Source of the DNA: Pseudomonas sp. C2B4
Lineage (GTDB): Bacteria; Pseudomonadota; Gammaproteobacteria; Pseudomonadales; Pseudomonadaceae
Direction: 5' to 3'
Assembly (NCBI RefSeq): GCF_013359695.1
Contig: NZ_JABFMU010000005.1
Location: 124,001 to 188,000 of the forward strand
Length of the DNA: 64,000 nucleotides
This document shows, piece by piece, positions 32,658 to 41,377 of this stretch. Position 1 is the stretch's first letter, and every line of letters begins with the position of its first letter. Made by a program: the position numbers and the translations under genes. The notes under the pieces are model-generated. The model was given only the letters and a program-made list of their open reading frames with translations, was not told where the DNA came from and made no database searches.

Positions 32658-34452
32658 GGCTACTGTGGGTACTCGTGACATAGCGGCTGCGACGCCGCTT
32701 GTTGGTGTTGAGGGGTTCGTTGGCCAGGGCGTGCATCACCGCCCAGGCGATATCGGCGTGGCCGGTGGCATCCGTTCGGGACGCGCTGTAGGTGATTTGA
32801 CCGCTGGTAGTAGCGCCGCGCTTGATGGTCAGGAACGCCTGAGCGATGTCCGTCCAGCCGGCATCCCATTCGATGCGGCTGCCTTGGATGGTGTCCTGGG
32901 CTTTGAGTACCAGGGCGTTTTTTGCCTCGAGGCTGTAGTGAATCGGCGTCGCCTTCGCATAGAAATCGCGCACCAGGTCGAACACCCCGTAGCCCACGCC
33001 GGTGACATCGATGCCGATGTGCTGCACGTTGAAGCGCTCGGTCAGTTTCTTGACCTGGGCGGCCTGGTAGGTGAACGAATGCCCACGCCAGCTGTGCTTT
33101 TCCAGGATGCGGAATTTCGCCCCGGGTTCGAGCGGTGGCGCGATGACCACACACGTGGCGTCGTCGCGGGTGCGGCTCGGGTCGTAGCCGAGCCAGACCG
33201 GACTGTTGCCGAATGGGCGTTCCAGCTCCGGGTTGTAGTCCTCCCACAACGACAGATCCGAATAGCAGCGCTCCAGATCCTTGAGGCTGAAGGCGCTCTG
33301 CGTGCTGTCGATGAACTTGCAGTAGAACAGCTGCTGAAATTTGTCTTCGTCGTACTCCAGCTGCAGCTGCTCGAGGTCGAACAGATCGCAACCGCCGGCG
33401 ATCGCGTCGTCCAGCGTGATCGTTTTACGCCACTGGCCATCGGGGCAAAGCGCGCCCTGGGTATAGGCTGTTTCACTGGGCCACACACCGCCGATCTTTT
33501 TGCCGCGCTTGCTATTGCGGAATTCTTCGCCCGACCAGAATGGGTACGCCTGGTGCGACACCGCGCTGGGCGTCGAGAAATAGGTTTTGCGCCATTTCTT
33601 ATGTGTGCCCATGGCGCTGGCCACAGTACTCAGTTTCTCGAAGTCGCGGATCCAGAAATATTCGTCCACGTAGACGTGTCCGTGATAGCCCTGGGCGGTG
33701 CTGCTGTTGGTGCTGAGAAAGCGCAGTTCGGCACCGTTGCTGAGGGTAATGGGGTTGCCGGTCAGCTCGATGCCGAACCACTGCTGGGCGAACTGGATGA
33801 TGTAGCTACGGAAGATTTCTGATTGCGATCGGCTGGCGGATAGGAACACCTGGTTATCGCCGCTCAACACGGCGTCCATAAACGCCTCGCCAGCGAAGTA
33901 GTAGGTCAGGCCCACCTGGCGGCTTTTGAGAATGTTGCGGACCCGTCGCGTCAACGGGTTTTGCTTCGCCTCGAACAGCTCCTTTTGATAGCCGTACATC
34001 TTGGAGATGAACTTATCCAGGAAGTCGACTTCGGTCAGGCCGCTGATGTCGTTCTTGGCCTTCTTTTCGCGTTTCTTGCCGCCGCCTTCGCCTCGTTCGC
34101 GACGTTGGCCTGGTGAGCGTTCCCGGGATTCGTCGGGGCTTTCAGAGGGGGCCGCCGGCGCCGGCTTAGACGTTTGCTTGATCAGGCGCTCGCGCAGCGT
34201 GGTCAGACGCTCCAGCTCGTCCAGTTCGCCCTTGGTCAGCGTGTCCAGCTTCTCCAGGATCAAGGTGATGCGACGGCTGACCGCAGTCAGTGGTTCTTCA
34301 TCCGTCAGCATTTCGTCCCAGCATCCTTGGCGGATCCAGTAGTAGACGATTCGGATGTTGGGCAGCTTCAGATGCGCCTGGATTTCCTTTACCGAGCAAC
34401 GGCGTAGGTATAGGCGTTTTGCAGCTTCTTTGACTTCGCTCGGGTAGTTCAT
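32413..34452 (-). CDS. Terminase large subunit (P2 gpP-like) with extended C-terminus overlapping the portal gene
   Basis: 679 residues. The N-terminal helix-turn-helix is 'AAKRLYLRRCSVKEIQAHL'. The ATPase region has 'SRQVGLTYYFAGEAFMDA' and 'GHVYVDEYFWIRDF'. The nuclease region has 'WLGYDPSRTRDDA', 'IGIDVTGVGYGVFDLV' and 'GHADIAWAVMHAL'. P2 gpP is 590 residues. Here the frame stays open about 80 residues past the portal start (residue 598 on), and this tail is a low-complexity, basic, out-of-frame reading of the portal gene. Either the usual stop was lost, or a sequencing or frameshift error lies near 32660-32720. The core is intact, so activity is likely. Confidence 0.9.
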   Translation of the reverse strand: MNYPSEVKEAAKRLYLRRCSVKEIQAHLKLPNIRIVYYWIRQGCWDEMLTDEEPLTAVSRRITLILEKLDTLTKGELDELERLTTLRERLIKQTSKPAPAAPSESPDESRERSPGQRRERGEGGGKKREKKAKNDISGLTEVDFLDKFISKMYGYQKELFEAKQNPLTRRVRNILKSRQVGLTYYFAGEAFMDAVLSGDNQVFLSASRSQSEIFRSYIIQFAQQWFGIELTGNPITLSNGAELRFLSTNSSTAQGYHGHVYVDEYFWIRDFEKLSTVASAMGTHKKWRKTYFSTPSAVSHQAYPFWSGEEFRNSKRGKKIGGVWPSETAYTQGALCPDGQWRKTITLDDAIAGGCDLFDLEQLQLEYDEDKFQQLFYCKFIDSTQSAFSLKDLERCYSDLSLWEDYNPELERPFGNSPVWLGYDPSRTRDDATCVVIAPPLEPGAKFRILEKHSWRGHSFTYQAAQVKKLTERFNVQHIGIDVTGVGYGVFDLVRDFYAKATPIHYSLEAKNALVLKAQDTIQGSRIEWDAGWTDIAQAFLTIKRGATTSGQITYSASRTDATGHADIAWAVMHALANEPLNTNKRRRSRYVTSTHSSHGQQTQKAPGSSTIATAHALLYVRGAGTSVVGQHRRVRGRISQRRRQNLQAPRIAGRPGQTAACQRTPRRHSQVQTQPATA

Positions 34453-34510
34453 GGGCCGCAGTCTATGCGGCGAAAACGCGGTAAACGCGGGGTTAAATTC
34501 CGCGATTCAC

Positions 34511-34600
34511 CTAGATATCGAATCTAGGAGGAACGCGCATTTGAACCGTTTGTTCAGGGGCAAACGGCTCCCTATCGTGGCGACTCAAATCACCGATTGA
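34511..34600 (+). promoter_or_regulatory. Divergent late-gene control region with inverted repeats and a possible leader ORF
   Basis: Two inverted repeats lie between the divergent terminase and scaffold genes: CTAGAT-N5-ATCTAG (34511-34527) and CCGTTTG-N8-CAAACGG (34546-34567). A perfect AGGAGG (34525-34530) is followed nine bases later by TTG at 34541, opening a 19-codon frame that stops at 34600, just before the scaffold ATG at 34616. These could be activator sites or a translated leader; neither is proven. Confidence 0.4.
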
Positions 34601-34615
34601 GCGCAGTTATCGCCC

Positions 34616-35539
34616 ATGCCCCGTTCCCTTGTTTCGTTTTGGAAACGTGTCGCCACCAGCGGCCCGACCGTAGATGGCCGCGAGATCCTTCCCCAGGAAC
34701 TGCGTGATATCGCTGAGACCTACAAAGCCGCCACTTACACAGCGGTGATCTGGTGTGACCACGAACGCTGGTACGGCTCCCATGGGACCGTATTTGCCGT
34801 GCGCTTGGTTGAAGATGCCGAGGATCTGGTGCCTGGCCAAGTCGCCCTTGAGGCGCAGTTGAAGCCCAACGACAAATTGCTGTGGCTCAACGACCAGGGC
34901 GAAAAGCTGTTCACCAGCATCGAGATTACCCCGAATTTCGCGAACACCGGGAAAGCCTACCTGACCGGCCTGGCGGTGACCGACGAGCCCGCCAGCCTGG
35001 GCACTCAGGAACTCTACTTCTCGAAGAAGACCAGCAAAGCCGCGTATTACGCCGCATCGCTGGAGCTTGGCCCATTCCAGGAGTCTCAGCCGCAGGGCGA
35101 GGCCACCAAACTACTGGGCATGTTCACCCGCCTGTTTAAGCGCTTCGGCCTAGAAGAAGCCCCCTCTGAACCCAACACCCCACAAACCGAGAGCAAACCC
35201 CCAATGGATGAAGCTACCGCAACGGCCTTGAAGGCCCTGCTGGCGCAGCTGCTGGTTGTCGCTGCCGGCATTCAGGCCGTGATTGAGCCTGCAGCTGAAG
35301 AGGCACCCGAACCCGATCAAGCCCCGATCGATGACGTAAGCGCGGCGGTGGACGAAATCGTCACCACTGCAGAAGAACAACGCGAGTTTGCACGCAGCGG
35401 TGGCGCCACCAATAAGGCCGTGCTGGCTGCGCTGGCGAACCTCGATAAAAAGTTCACCGCGCTGCAGAACACCGGTACCGGCCGCCAGTTGCCGCGCACC
35501 ACTGGCGTGGCTGACAAAGCCAAAGTGCGGGTGCTCTGA
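34616..35539 (+). CDS. Capsid scaffolding protein/protease (P2 gpO-like)
   Basis: 307 residues (P2 gpO is 284). The N-terminal serine protease domain has residues matching the P2 triad (D19, H48, S107): D20 in 'GPTVDGREI', H49 in 'WCDHERWYG' and S101 in 'LFTSIEITPNF'. The C-terminal part is an acidic, helical scaffold ('ATATALKALLAQLLVVAAG'). It directs capsid assembly and matures itself and the capsid protein. It heads the rightward structural operon. The RBS is weak, consistent with coupling to the upstream leader. Confidence 0.92.
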   Translation: MPRSLVSFWKRVATSGPTVDGREILPQELRDIAETYKAATYTAVIWCDHERWYGSHGTVFAVRLVEDAEDLVPGQVALEAQLKPNDKLLWLNDQGEKLFTSIEITPNFANTGKAYLTGLAVTDEPASLGTQELYFSKKTSKAAYYAASLELGPFQESQPQGEATKLLGMFTRLFKRFGLEEAPSEPNTPQTESKPPMDEATATALKALLAQLLVVAAGIQAVIEPAAEEAPEPDQAPIDDVSAAVDEIVTTAEEQREFARSGGATNKAVLAALANLDKKFTALQNTGTGRQLPRTTGVADKAKVRVL

Positions 35540-35540
35540 C

Positions 35541-36575
35541 ATGGCTCATTCCCTGAGCGCCTATGGCGCAAAAATGTATGCGCAGCTGCAGCTGGCCATC
35601 GCCGAAACCTACGGCGTCGCGCTGTCCAGTAAGCAGTTCAGTGTGGAGCCTTCGGTCGCCCAAGAGCTGAACGACGCGATCACCGCCAAGTCGGATTTCC
35701 TGCAGCGCATCAACGTCATCCCGGTGACCGAGATCAAAGGTCAAAAGGTGTTCATTGGCGTGTCCGGTCCGGTCACTGGCCGAACCAACACCAAGACCAC
35801 CGACCGCGAAGCCAAGGACGCTTCGGCACTCGATGACACCACCTATGAATTGTCGTCGACTGAATCCGACGTGGGGCTGCCGTACGCGAAAATCGATGCC
35901 TGGGCCAAGTTCCCGGACTTCCACAAGCGCTATTCCGACGCCGTGCAAAAGCAGATCGCCCTGGATCGCATCATGGTTGGCTTCCACGGCACGCACGCTG
36001 CTCCGCAGACCGACATCGTCGCCTATCCAATGCTGCAGGACGTGAACAAGGGCTGGTTGCAACAGGCCCGTGAGCAGATCCCGGCGCAAGTCCTCAAGGA
36101 AGGCAAAACTCCTGGCAAGGTATTGCTGGGCGCTGGTGGCGATTACGCCAACCTGGATGCCCTGGTGCATGACACCAAGCAGATGGTGGACGAACGACTG
36201 CGCGACGGCGGCGACCTGATCGCCATTATCGGCACCGACTTGTTGGCCGCTGACAAGGCCAAGCTGTACGCCAAACAAGGCGATGTACCGACCGAGAAAG
36301 AGCGCATCGAAGAGGCCCAGGTGATTGCCACCTACGGCGGTCTGCCGAGCTTCAGCGTGCCGTTCTTCCCGGTCAACGGCGTGGTGGTCACCAGTTGGGA
36401 CAACCTGTCGATCTACTTCCAGGATTCCAGCTGGCGCAAGCAGACCGTGGACAACGCGAAACGCTCCCGCGTCGAGGATTACAACAGCCGTAACGAGGGC
36501 TATGTGATCGAGCAGCTGGAGAAGTTCGCGATGACCGAAAACGTCGAGCTGGTGCCGGCAGAGGGCGCAGCGTGA
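35541..36575 (+). CDS. Major capsid protein (P2 gpN-like)
   Basis: 344 residues from the ATG at 35541, one base after the scaffold stop (P2 gpN is 357). The family pattern includes 'FSVEPSVAQELNDAITAKSDFLQRINVIPV', 'VSGPVTGRTNT', 'QKQIALDRIMVGFHGTHAA', 'MVDERLRDGGDLIAIIGTDLL' and 'WDNLSIYFQDSSWRKQT'. The N-terminus is probably trimmed by gpO during maturation. It overlaps the gpM gene by four bases. Confidence 0.95.
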   Translation: MAHSLSAYGAKMYAQLQLAIAETYGVALSSKQFSVEPSVAQELNDAITAKSDFLQRINVIPVTEIKGQKVFIGVSGPVTGRTNTKTTDREAKDASALDDTTYELSSTESDVGLPYAKIDAWAKFPDFHKRYSDAVQKQIALDRIMVGFHGTHAAPQTDIVAYPMLQDVNKGWLQQAREQIPAQVLKEGKTPGKVLLGAGGDYANLDALVHDTKQMVDERLRDGGDLIAIIGTDLLAADKAKLYAKQGDVPTEKERIEEAQVIATYGGLPSFSVPFFPVNGVVVTSWDNLSIYFQDSSWRKQTVDNAKRSRVEDYNSRNEGYVIEQLEKFAMTENVELVPAEGAA

Positions 36576-37297
36576 GCCTGGCTCTGGCGCACAAGCGCCG
36601 CCTCTTGGCCTTGGGCGGCGCGGCCGTAGCCGCTGCAGCTGCGGCACCGGTGGCGTACACCCCTGGCGATGCGCTGAGCAGCCCAGCCAATGCCCGAAAG
36701 CATCTGCTGCTGCAGGAAGCGGCCCTGGACCAGGATCTGGAGCGCCTGAGCGCGATGAAGGGAGCGCTGGCCGGCCGCCAGTTGCTCAAGCGCGACGAAC
36801 TGCTGCCCAAGTACCAGGACTACATCCAGCGTTACATCGAGTCGGGTATGAACTTCCCGAATCGCGTCCTGGTGCAGGTAATGATCTGGCTGTTTGACAC
36901 CGCCCAGTTCGAAGACGGGTTGGAGTTGGCTGATTTCGCCATGACCCAAGGGCAGCAAATGCCGGAGCGCTTCAAACGTCGCGACGTCCAGACCTTTGTC
37001 GCGGATGCCGTGATCGAGTGGGCCTATGCCGAGTACAACGCCAATCGCAGTCCGGAGCCCTACCTATCCAACTTGCTGCCCCGCGTTGATACGGAATGGG
37101 ATCTAACAGAGCAGATCCCGGCCAAGTATCACAAGTTGATCGGCATCCGCGCCATGGAGGCCAACGAGTGGGAAACCGCGCTCAAGCATTTTGAGCGTGC
37201 CACGGAGTTGTACCCGAAAGCCGGTGTGGACACCCGCATCGAGAAGTGCCGCAAGGCGCTGGCCAGAAAAGAACCCGCCACCAACGGCGCCCAATAA
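36572..37297 (+). CDS. Terminase small subunit (P2 gpM-like)
   Basis: 241 residues (P2 gpM is 247). Features include 'LLQEAALDQDLERLSAMKGAL', 'LPKYQDYIQRYIESGMNFPN' and 'MIWLFDTAQFEDGLELADFA', as in P2 gpM. It recognises cos DNA and delivers it to the large subunit. ATGA-type overlap with the capsid gene; 97 bases separate it from gpL. Confidence 0.92.
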   Translation: MSLALAHKRRLLALGGAAVAAAAAAPVAYTPGDALSSPANARKHLLLQEAALDQDLERLSAMKGALAGRQLLKRDELLPKYQDYIQRYIESGMNFPNRVLVQVMIWLFDTAQFEDGLELADFAMTQGQQMPERFKRRDVQTFVADAVIEWAYAEYNANRSPEPYLSNLLPRVDTEWDLTEQIPAKYHKLIGIRAMEANEWETALKHFERATELYPKAGVDTRIEKCRKALARKEPATNGAQ

Positions 37298-37394
37298 CCG
37301 ACTACCCCCCCAGCGGGGAACTGTGGACGTGTGTCTGCCATTTATGGCCAGCCCCACGGGAAACAGTTTCCCCGCCCTATTTGAGCGGCCAGCA

Positions 37395-37856
37395 ATGAGC
37401 TTTTCCGGGAAACCCACCACCTTTGTGGAGCAAGCGATTGAGAACGACGGCTTTTGGCCGAACCTCTCCGTGGCCGAGTTCCAGAAGGGGTATCGCCTAC
37501 CGGCAGAGCACCTGGTTGAGATGCTGGTCATCAACCTGACCAGCGCAATGACCGAGGTCAATCGTGACCTGGCCAAGTTAAAAGCGCGCTGGCAGGGCGC
37601 TGGAGTGTCAAACGTTGAGTCTGCAGACACCACCGTTCTGCCGGAGCGCACCTTTCAAGCCGCGACGTACAAACGCGCTGTGTATTGCCGTGCCAAAGCC
37701 AGCTTGCTGCCTGAGTTTGCCTCGGTTGTACGTCGTGAAAGTGCCGAGAACCTGGGTAAAGAAGCTCCTGAGCGCAAAGAAACCTACCTTGAGTTCAGCC
37801 AGCAGGCTGTACGCGCTCTGCAGGGCCGTGGCCGCATCACGGCGGCGTTGCTATGA
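37395..37856 (+). CDS. Head completion protein (P2 gpL-like)
   Basis: 153 residues from the ATG at 37395 (P2 gpL is 169). An upstream in-frame ATG at 37344 lacks an RBS. It has 'WPNLSVAEFQKGYRLPAEHLVEMLV', 'AMTEVNRDLAKLKARW' and 'YKRAVYCRAKASLLPEF'. It closes the head-tail connector after packaging. It overlaps the gpR-like gene by four bases. Confidence 0.88.
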   Translation: MSFSGKPTTFVEQAIENDGFWPNLSVAEFQKGYRLPAEHLVEMLVINLTSAMTEVNRDLAKLKARWQGAGVSNVESADTTVLPERTFQAATYKRAVYCRAKASLLPEFASVVRRESAENLGKEAPERKETYLEFSQQAVRALQGRGRITAALL

Positions 37857-38305
37857 CCAAGCTGCAGAAACTCACGGCCTATCTGCTGGAGCGCCGCCTG
37901 GTCGAGCCCGAACAGCTCGATAGCTGGACCGAGCAAGTCACCCTCGAACTGGTCTGGAAGCCTGACGTGGATGGCATGCACCTGGGCAACATGCGCTATC
38001 GCGCCGCGATTGTCCTGGAGCGTTTCGCCGATCACCCGGCGCGGCTGATGGCCCTAGTTGGCAGTTGGCTGGAAAGCAACGATCCCGGGCGCGATCGCGA
38101 CGAACTACCGGCCGCGCAGTTCGCCATCGAGATGCTGGACAACGACCTGGCCGACGTGGACATCACCCTGGAGTTTGTCGAGCCACAGTATCTGGCCGAA
38201 GACCCCGCCGGCGAGATTCTGGCTTTCGGCAAGACCTGGGCATTTGTCCCGTTCGATCTGTGGGTGGCTGAGCGCGGCGAGGTGGCCACCAATGGCGGGG
38301 CGTAG
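37853..38305 (+). CDS. Tail completion protein (P2 gpR-like)
   Basis: 150 residues (P2 gpR is 155). 'MTKLQKLTAYLLERRLVEPE' and 'VLERFADHPARLMALVGSWLE' fit the family. It is part of the tail terminator that joins the tail to the head. It overlaps the gpS-like gene by 14 bases. Confidence 0.85.
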   Translation: MTKLQKLTAYLLERRLVEPEQLDSWTEQVTLELVWKPDVDGMHLGNMRYRAAIVLERFADHPARLMALVGSWLESNDPGRDRDELPAAQFAIEMLDNDLADVDITLEFVEPQYLAEDPAGEILAFGKTWAFVPFDLWVAERGEVATNGGA

Positions 38306-38975
38306 CACCTTCGAACTCGATGCACGCGGTTACCTGGGTGTGCGTGAACAACTGGCTTTGCTTAGCCTGCCGCCACGCTTGCGCCGCCGGCTGCTGAACA
38401 ACGTCACCAAGCGTGTGCGGACGATGAGTCGCCAGCGTGTGCGCGACCAGCAGAACCTGGACGGCACACCGTTTGAAGCACGGAAGGGCTCCAGCAAAGG
38501 CAAGAAAAAGATGGAAGCCGGCCTGGCCAAGCTGATGGTGGTTACCCGCGTCAGCGCCGATGAAGCCGAGTTGGGTTGGCGTAACGCTTTAACTCGTTGG
38601 GTCGCCGCGCAACAAAACAACGGCGTCAGCGAGCGCCGCACTGCCGCACAGATGAGGCGCTGGAACAAAACTGCACCCGGCCTGGCTGCGACCGACAAGC
38701 AAGCCAAACGCCTGCGCCGGCTGGGCTTTCGTGTGCGCCAGGCCGGTAAAAAAGCGCTGTCCCGGCCATCCGTAGCGTGGATTCAAGAGCATGTGAACTA
38801 CGCCAAGGCGGGTTTGCTGATCCGCATCCTGGACGACGAACGAGCCGAAACCAGCGGCGCGCAGAGCTGGGAAATCACTCTGCCCAAGCGCCAGTTCATC
38901 GGCGTTAACTCCGACCGCGACACCAGCGTGCTGATCAACCAGGTGTTGCAACAAATCCTAACTTCACCCCGTTAA
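38292..38975 (+). CDS. Virion morphogenesis protein (P2 gpS-like)
   Basis: 227 residues from the ATG at 38292, inside the end of the gpR gene. It is longer than P2 gpS (150), like the versions in HP1-type phages. It has 'LPPRLRRRLLNNVTKRVRTMSRQR', a basic middle and 'SWEITLPKRQFIGVNSDRD' near the end, the typical 'P.R.FLG' motif. It acts in tail completion. The sheath gene follows after 11 bases. Confidence 0.85.
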   Translation: MAGRSTFELDARGYLGVREQLALLSLPPRLRRRLLNNVTKRVRTMSRQRVRDQQNLDGTPFEARKGSSKGKKKMEAGLAKLMVVTRVSADEAELGWRNALTRWVAAQQNNGVSERRTAAQMRRWNKTAPGLAATDKQAKRLRRLGFRVRQAGKKALSRPSVAWIQEHVNYAKAGLLIRILDDERAETSGAQSWEITLPKRQFIGVNSDRDTSVLINQVLQQILTSPR

Positions 38976-38986
38976 CGAGGCATTGC

Positions 38987-40102
38987 ATGGCACTCGGTCA
39001 AGTCACCGTCGACAATCTCAATCTGGGCCAGGGTGCCGTGACAGAGATTGAACGTTATTTTCTGTTCATCGGCCCAGCCGGCAAAAACGTCGGCCAGTTC
39101 ATCCCCCTGAATACCGACAGCGACCTGGATGGAGCCCTGGGCATTCCGGCCAGCGATCTGAAAACCCAAATCATCGCCGCCAGGCTCAACGGCGGTCAGC
39201 GCTGGGCGTGCGTCGCCGCTCCAATAGGTGTCGAAGGCAACTGGCAGGAAGCGCTGGAAAAGGCGCAGCAACAGGGCATTTCCGTCGAAGCCGTGGTGAT
39301 CACCAAACCGGTGGCCACGCCTGGTGAACTGTCGGCTATGCATGACACGGCCGTGGCGCTGAACAACACCTACGGCCGCCGTGTGTTCGTGATGGCCAGC
39401 GTTACCGGCATCACCCCCGAACAAACCTGGGCGCACTACCAGACTGAGCAGAAGGCGTTGTTGGCGAACGTAGCGGCACCGCGTGTGCTGGTCGTGCCGC
39501 AACTGCACGGCAATGATCTGGGCGTGTTGGCCGGACGCCTGGCCAACACCGCAGTCAGCATTGCGGACAGCCCGATGCGTGTCGCCACCGGTCCGGTGTT
39601 GGGACTGGGTGCGGTGCCAATCGACAAAGAAAAGGTGCCCTTGCCGTCTGCCGTGCGCAATGAGCTGGATCGAGCACGCTTCTCCGTGTCGCAAACCTAT
39701 CCCGACTACCAGGGCGTGTACTGGGGCGACGGCAACATGCTCGACACCCCGGCGAGTGACTTTCAGGTCGTTGAATACCTGCGCATCACCGACAAGGCTG
39801 CGCGCCTGATTCGTCCGCTGCTGATTCGTCGCGTGGCCGATCGCCGCTTGAACAGCACCCCCAACAGCATGGCGGTCAACACCAACCAGTTGATGGCGCC
39901 GCTGCGTGCCATGGCCAAGTCCAGCACGTTCAACGGCGAGGTGTTCCCGGGTGACATCGAGCCGCCGAAAGACGGCGACCTGGTGCTCAGTTGGCTGAGC
40001 AAAACCAAGGTCGCCGCCTTCATCAAACTCAAACCCCTCAACTGCCCGAAAGACCTGACGGCGAACATCGCCCTGGATCTTTCCAACGATCAATCGGAGT
40101 AA
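38987..40102 (+). CDS. Tail sheath protein (DUF2586 family)
   Basis: 371 residues. The family is recognised from 'GQVTVDNLNLGQGAVTEIERYFLFIG', 'YPDYQGVYWGDGNMLDTPASDFQVVEYLRI' and 'LIRRVADRRLNSTPNSMAVN'. DUF2586 proteins are the contractile sheaths of HP1/K139-like phages and replace P2 gpFI. GAGG precedes the ATG. The tube gene follows after five bases. Confidence 0.88.
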   Translation: MALGQVTVDNLNLGQGAVTEIERYFLFIGPAGKNVGQFIPLNTDSDLDGALGIPASDLKTQIIAARLNGGQRWACVAAPIGVEGNWQEALEKAQQQGISVEAVVITKPVATPGELSAMHDTAVALNNTYGRRVFVMASVTGITPEQTWAHYQTEQKALLANVAAPRVLVVPQLHGNDLGVLAGRLANTAVSIADSPMRVATGPVLGLGAVPIDKEKVPLPSAVRNELDRARFSVSQTYPDYQGVYWGDGNMLDTPASDFQVVEYLRITDKAARLIRPLLIRRVADRRLNSTPNSMAVNTNQLMAPLRAMAKSSTFNGEVFPGDIEPPKDGDLVLSWLSKTKVAAFIKLKPLNCPKDLTANIALDLSNDQSE

Positions 40103-40107
40103 GGCCC

Positions 40108-40560
40108 ATGGCAAAAATCGGCGGTAAGAATTTCGACGTGAGCCTGGGCGACCTGGTGCTGCACGTCGAGAACTGCACCCTGGACATCACCGACAACTCG
40201 GCGGTGGCACAAACCCGGGGCGTTCCCGATGGCTACGTGGAAGGCGACGTCGCGGCGGCGGGTGAGTTTGAGTTGGACACCACCAATTTCAACCTGCTGA
40301 TCGACGCGGCGCGATCGGCCGGCAGCTTCCGTGCGTTGAAACCGTTCGACGCGGTGTTTTTCGCCAAGGCCGGTGAAGAAGAGGAACTGCGGGTGGAAGC
40401 CTTCGGCTGCAAGGTGAAGATTTCCAGCCTGCTAGGTATCGATCCCAAGGGTGCGGAAAAGAGCAAACACAAAGTGCCGTTCAACGTCACCAGCCCTGAC
40501 TTTGTGCACATCAACGGCGTGCCGTACCTCGATGCCCGTGAGATCGAGGGCCTGCGCTGA
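40108..40560 (+). CDS. Tail tube protein (DUF2597 family)
   Basis: 150 residues from the ATG at 40108 (GGAG upstream). 'MAKIGGKNFDVSLGDLVLHVE', 'AVAQTRGVPDGYVEGDVAAAGEFELDT' and 'GIDPKGAEKSKHKVPFNVTSP' are DUF2597 hallmarks. It forms the inner tube under the DUF2586 sheath. The stop shares one base with the next start. Confidence 0.87.
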   Translation: MAKIGGKNFDVSLGDLVLHVENCTLDITDNSAVAQTRGVPDGYVEGDVAAAGEFELDTTNFNLLIDAARSAGSFRALKPFDAVFFAKAGEEEELRVEAFGCKVKISSLLGIDPKGAEKSKHKVPFNVTSPDFVHINGVPYLDAREIEGLR

Positions 40561-40772
40561 TGGTGTGCCCGTTCGATCGTGCCCAGGCGCTGGAGCAACG
40601 CCAGCGTGACCAGGCGATCGCCGCCCAGCTCGCCAAGGCACGCCCGATCGGGCCGAGCCGCAGCCATTGCCTGGAGTGCGAAAACCCTATTCCGGAGCAG
40701 CGCCAGGCCCTGGGCGGAATCAGCCGGTGCTCCCCGTGCCAATCCCTTTTTGAGACAGGAAAACTCCGATGA
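40560..40772 (+). CDS. TraR/DksA-type C4 zinc-finger protein
   Basis: 70 residues. 'CLECENPIPEQRQALGGISRCSPC' gives CxxC-x17-CxxC, the DksA/TraR zinc finger, after a short N-terminal helix ('ALEQRQRDQAIAAQLA'). Phage TraR-like proteins bind the RNA polymerase secondary channel and mimic DksA plus ppGpp. This one sits in the middle of the tail operon, which is common in P2-like phages. It may tune host transcription late in infection. Confidence 0.88.
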   Translation: MVCPFDRAQALEQRQRDQAIAAQLAKARPIGPSRSHCLECENPIPEQRQALGGISRCSPCQSLFETGKLR

Positions 40773-41161
40773 GCCTGATCACCTGGCCGCACTTTGCTGC
40801 GGCTGAATTGCGCTGCCGGTGCGGGAAATGTGCCAGCACCGGCGCCGAGATGAATCCGAATTTCATGGCTGAGTTGGTAACGCTGCGTCAGCAGTTTGGT
40901 CGGCCGATGGCACTCAGCAGTGCCTTCCGCTGCCCCCAGCATCCGGTGGAAGTAAACAAGCCCGCCCCCGGTGAACACTGTACCGGCTTGGCCGTTGACG
41001 TGCGCTGCAGTGGTGTTGATGCCGTGGAGATTTTGCGCCTAGCCATGAACCTGAAGTTCACTCGCTTCGGGATCAGCCAGCGCGGTAGTGCCCGTTTTAT
41101 CCACTTGGGTATGGCGCCGGCCGGTGGCCGATTCCCCAGCCCTGCGATCTGGAGCTACTGA
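40769..41161 (+). CDS. Endolysin, peptidase M15-like (D-Ala-D-Ala carboxypeptidase fold)
   Basis: 130 residues with 'SSAFRCPQHPVEVN', 'GEHCTGLAVDVRC' (HxxGxAxD metal site, with Cys after His) and 'ARFIHLGMAP' (second His). The zinc ligands are therefore present. It cleaves peptidoglycan cross-links to release virions. There is no signal peptide, so it needs a holin; the nearest candidate is the membrane protein at 41731. It overlaps the zinc-finger gene by four bases. Confidence 0.85.
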   Translation: MSLITWPHFAAAELRCRCGKCASTGAEMNPNFMAELVTLRQQFGRPMALSSAFRCPQHPVEVNKPAPGEHCTGLAVDVRCSGVDAVEILRLAMNLKFTRFGISQRGSARFIHLGMAPAGGRFPSPAIWSY

Positions 41162-41377
41162 ATGTCTCGATTGTCGATTGTTGCCCTGTTCACCGCCGTC
41201 GCTCTGGTCGGTTGTGCCTTCAGTGACGCCCGTACGGTGGTGGCGCGGAGTGCGTCCACGCTAGTGGCGATGTATTGCCAAGCGCCGGAAACAGTACGCG
41301 TGCTGCTGCGTGCGCAGATCGCCAGTGACACCGCCCCCAATACCATTCGCGTGGGGTGCGCCGCCGATGCCCTTTGA
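41162..41377 (+). CDS. Small lipoprotein, possible Rz1-like spanin subunit
   Basis: 71 residues with a lipoprotein signal ('LFTAVALVGCAFSDA', lipobox Cys 18). It starts at the base after the endolysin stop, in the lysis cluster, which suggests an outer-membrane spanin. The mature part is only about 53 residues and not proline-rich as in classic Rz1, so the role is uncertain. It overlaps the next gene by 11 bases. Confidence 0.6.
   Translation: MSRLSIVALFTAVALVGCAFSDARTVVARSASTLVAMYCQAPETVRVLLRAQIASDTAPNTIRVGCAADAL

Noticed and set aside
32660..33391. Alternative long frames inside the terminase and portal genes
   Set aside because: High GC leaves many open frames; only the frames with terminase and portal motifs are supported.
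34460..34610. Ogr-type late promoter box (TGT-N12-ACA)
   Set aside because: No such spacing found in the divergent gap by eye; only inverted repeats were seen.
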